Shown here in pieces: positions 62,026 through 64,000 of a stretch of 64,000 nucleotides of DNA. Location: NCBI RefSeq assembly GCF_030758315.1, contig NZ_CP132336.1, forward strand, positions 1,736,001 to 1,800,000, in the 5' to 3' direction. The notes beneath the pieces are model-generated. The model worked only from the letters and a program-made list of their open reading frames with translations. It made no database searches and was not told the origin of the DNA. The position numbers and the translations under genes were made by a program. Source of the stretch: Pararhizobium sp. IMCC3301. GTDB taxonomy: Bacteria; Pseudomonadota; Alphaproteobacteria; Rhizobiales; GCA-2746425. Within the stretch, counting starts at the first letter, position 1. Every line of letters starts with the position of its first letter.

Positions 62026-63983
62026 GCGACATTCCTGATCTGACTGGTTTCGACACGCTTGAAAATCAAAGAAAACACCGTCCCCACGCCCTCTTTGCTT
62101 CTGAACTCAATTTCACCACCACAGGCTTCTACAATCGCCTTGGTAATGCTGAGCCCAAGACCGGAGCCACCGGCGGTCCGGGTGGAAGAGCCATCCGCCT
62201 GGGAAAATTTCTCGTATATTTTAGCGCGGAAAGCTTTCGGAATGCCGACGCCGCGATCTTGAACTGAAATCCGGACGCTGTCATCGCCTTGCTGTGCCAC
62301 GGATATTGTAACGCGCCCGCCTTCCGGGGAAAATTTGGCGGCGTTGGACAACAGATTGGTCAAAGCCTGATTGAAGCGGTTCGGATCAAGCGTGCAATAG
62401 ATGGGAATGTCGGACACTTCGGTCTCAAATAAAACGTTGTGACGGTCAGCGTAGCTCATATTCTGTTCGACAATCGCCAGAACAATCGCGTTCATTTCAG
62501 TCCGTTCCAGATGAAACGAGGTTTTCCCGGCGGCAATTTTTTCCATATCGAGAAAATCATTCACCAAGTGAGTGAGCCTTTCGCAATTCTCATAGGACAG
62601 TGACAGCAGACGTTTGGCCTTTTCGTCCAAATCATTCCCGATCTTGGCGCGCAACAGACCAAGGGCTCCCTGGATCGAGGTCAGGGGGGTGCGCAATTCA
62701 TGGTTTACCGTGGCAATGAATTCGTCTTTCATTTTGTCTATACGTTTTCGCTCGGTAATGTTCTCGGTGAACATGATTAACCCACCTCTCACTCCATTGC
62801 CTTTGCTCCATGGATGCAACTCATAACGCAGCCATTCCTCGCTGCCATCCTCACGGAGGATTTTCTCTTCATTCGATTTGATGATTTCGCCATCAATGGC
62901 CCGTTTGTGAAGCGTTTTCCAGTGTGGCTGTTGTTCAACAATCTCGGGGAAGACCTCGTAATGGCTTTGGCCGGTAACATTGCGGCCCTGCAGCCCGTAA
63001 TCCGCATACCATCTGTCGCTGGCCGCAATATAACGAACCCTATCATCAAACATGGCGACGGCAGCCGGTGTATGTCGCACAAAAGTCGACAACAGGTTTT
63101 CTTTCTCCTGCACCAGAATGGTTTTCTGTTTGGAGCGCTGCGTCGCAAAAATAAGTTGCGCTATCAAAAATGCCAAAAAGATGCTTGTCGCCAGGGTGAT
63201 TTGTGGAAAATAGGAGGCTGACGCAGCTATAAGTCCCTCTGACGGAAAAATCGTCAGCTTCCATTGCTTGTCATAAAGGGGAATGGTTTCCTGATAGATC
63301 GCAGCTTCTTCGCCCGGCAGTTTGTAATTCGCCGAACGGTAGAATTCCTCGCCCTGTGATGACAGGCTGACAACGAATTCGCGGCTTTCGGCATATTGCA
63401 ATGCAATTGCCATAAGCTCATCGATGTCGAAAATACCAACGATAAATCCGTCAAATGCATCACCACTCCTCAAGGGGGAATAGGTGATGAACCCCTTATA
63501 CCCTTGAACCAGGTCCAATGGTTGCGTTATCGTGATGCTGTCGCTTTCCGCCGCACCGATCAGAGCACGGTCACGTTCATCATCAAACCTGACATTGAGA
63601 CCCAAGGCGCGCTCATTACCTGCCAGCGGCTCCACCCTGCGAACATGATAGGATGCATCCACCCATTCCACGGCTTTCAGACCCGGCTGCTCTCGCAGAT
63701 AACGTTTGGCATCCGCGCGCCATTCATCATCCGGCATCCCGCCCTGTTCTTTCCATTGGCTGGTCATCCGCTCCAGCGAGCGGACGCGGTTCTCCACATT
63801 GCGCACAATTTCATTTCGAAAGTTCCTGGCGCCCTTGACGGTCGCATCAATCAGGACATTCCTGTCTTTTTTGTCAAATTCCTCAGAGAGAAACGCACCG
63901 ACAGAAATGGTCAGGATAAAGGCCGCCGCTGGCAATATGAGGCCGCGACGGGTCGTCAGTTCCCGGCTGCCGCGAATCGTCAT
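62022..63983 (-). CDS. CHASE-PAS sensor histidine kinase
   Basis: A 653-residue membrane kinase. A first helix (LILPAAAFILTISVGAFL) is followed by a periplasmic CHASE-like domain (about 40-240, with LKAVEWVDASYHVRRVEP and FITYSPLRSGD), a second helix (ITLATSIFLAFLIAQLIF) and a PAS domain (about 305-420). HisKA carries phospho-His in FIATVNHELRTPLTS. The ATPase has NLLSNAAKFSPEGG, DRGVGIP and GSGLGLSI. CHASE domains sense small extracellular ligands. It lacks its own receiver; the overlapping receiver gene supplies one. The start lies 17 bases from the window edge, so an upstream start cannot be fully excluded. Confidence 0.92.
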   Translation of the reverse strand: MTIRGSRELTTRRGLILPAAAFILTISVGAFLSEEFDKKDRNVLIDATVKGARNFRNEIVRNVENRVRSLERMTSQWKEQGGMPDDEWRADAKRYLREQPGLKAVEWVDASYHVRRVEPLAGNERALGLNVRFDDERDRALIGAAESDSITITQPLDLVQGYKGFITYSPLRSGDAFDGFIVGIFDIDELMAIALQYAESREFVVSLSSQGEEFYRSANYKLPGEEAAIYQETIPLYDKQWKLTIFPSEGLIAASASYFPQITLATSIFLAFLIAQLIFATQRSKQKTILVQEKENLLSTFVRHTPAAVAMFDDRVRYIAASDRWYADYGLQGRNVTGQSHYEVFPEIVEQQPHWKTLHKRAIDGEIIKSNEEKILREDGSEEWLRYELHPWSKGNGVRGGLIMFTENITERKRIDKMKDEFIATVNHELRTPLTSIQGALGLLRAKIGNDLDEKAKRLLSLSYENCERLTHLVNDFLDMEKIAAGKTSFHLERTEMNAIVLAIVEQNMSYADRHNVLFETEVSDIPIYCTLDPNRFNQALTNLLSNAAKFSPEGGRVTISVAQQGDDSVRISVQDRGVGIPKAFRAKIYEKFSQADGSSTRTAGGSGLGLSITKAIVEACGGEIEFRSKEGVGTVFSLIFKRVETSQIRNVA

Positions 63984-64000
63984 GATGATCAGAAAGACCG

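Noticed and set aside
1-64000. CRISPR arrays, tRNA or rRNA genes, prophage or integrative element ends
   Set aside because: No repeat-spacer pattern, cloverleaf, integrase or phage structural gene was recognised by reading; a dedicated search was not possible.

Overview
The window looks like chromosome of a GC-rich alphaproteobacterium, probably of Hyphomicrobiales/Stappiaceae type. That is inferred from the many Tct, TRAP and ABC solute uptake systems, FCD-type GntR regulators, FNR/FixK-like boxes (TTGA-N6-TCAA), a phasin/PHA-synthase-like/AckA/phosphotransacetylase/FabI block, and dense operons with ATGA overlaps. I saw no tRNA, rRNA, CRISPR array, integrase or phage module. Mobile DNA is limited to decayed insertion-sequence remnants.

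Layout. 0.5-8.5 kb: a TctABC carboxylate importer, an FAD-linked oxidase, a GST and a class III CoA-transferase, apparently under one FadR-type regulator whose predicted operators (TGGT-N3-ACCA) stand before all three transcription units. 8.5-10.4 kb: a scar with a decayed IS6-like transposase and a frameshifted glutathionyl-hydroquinone reductase. 10.4-13.1 kb: a LysR regulator, a secreted protein and a sulfotransferase. 13.2-28.6 kb: a stress/low-oxygen block with a P2-type cation ATPase, membrane proteins, a CBS-BON protein, a periplasmic heme-protein operon (54-residue membrane protein, ethylbenzene-dehydrogenase-like heme domain, DUF2231-like membrane protein, EF-hand protein), a DMT permease, three Cys-rich sigma-factor-like genes, a thiolase remnant, a K+ channel, an APC permease and Cfa. 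Three FNR/FixK-like boxes lie in this block. 29.1-39.6 kb: phasin, YHS protein, DUF3141 PHA-synthase-like protein, acetate kinase, phosphotransacylase, FabI, a second YHS protein, and a copper-type P-ATPase with its own YHS domain.

39.8-48.4 kb: a TRAP-transporter catabolic island (three dehydrogenases, an FCD regulator, an SMP-30-type lactonase and an alpha/beta-hydrolase-fold protein lacking the usual Ser and His) with a 24-bp palindrome in the divergent promoter. 48.6-54.6 kb: a Glt-type amino-acid ABC transporter, a CuyA/D-cysteine-desulfhydrase-like PLP enzyme, a LysR regulator and a flavodoxin-like protein. 54.7-64 kb: the most unusual part. An HPt protein, a REC protein with a multi-CxxC TackOD1-like output domain, a processive GT2 synthase, an HlyD-like adaptor, a stand-alone receiver and a CHASE-PAS histidine kinase look like a phosphorelay-controlled polysaccharide synthesis/export system. 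The cassette has been partly duplicated. The second copy lacks the receiver, is almost identical to the first over its 3' part, and ends in an in-frame GT2-HlyD deletion chimera. An IS1380 remnant and a strongly AT-rich stretch separate the copies.
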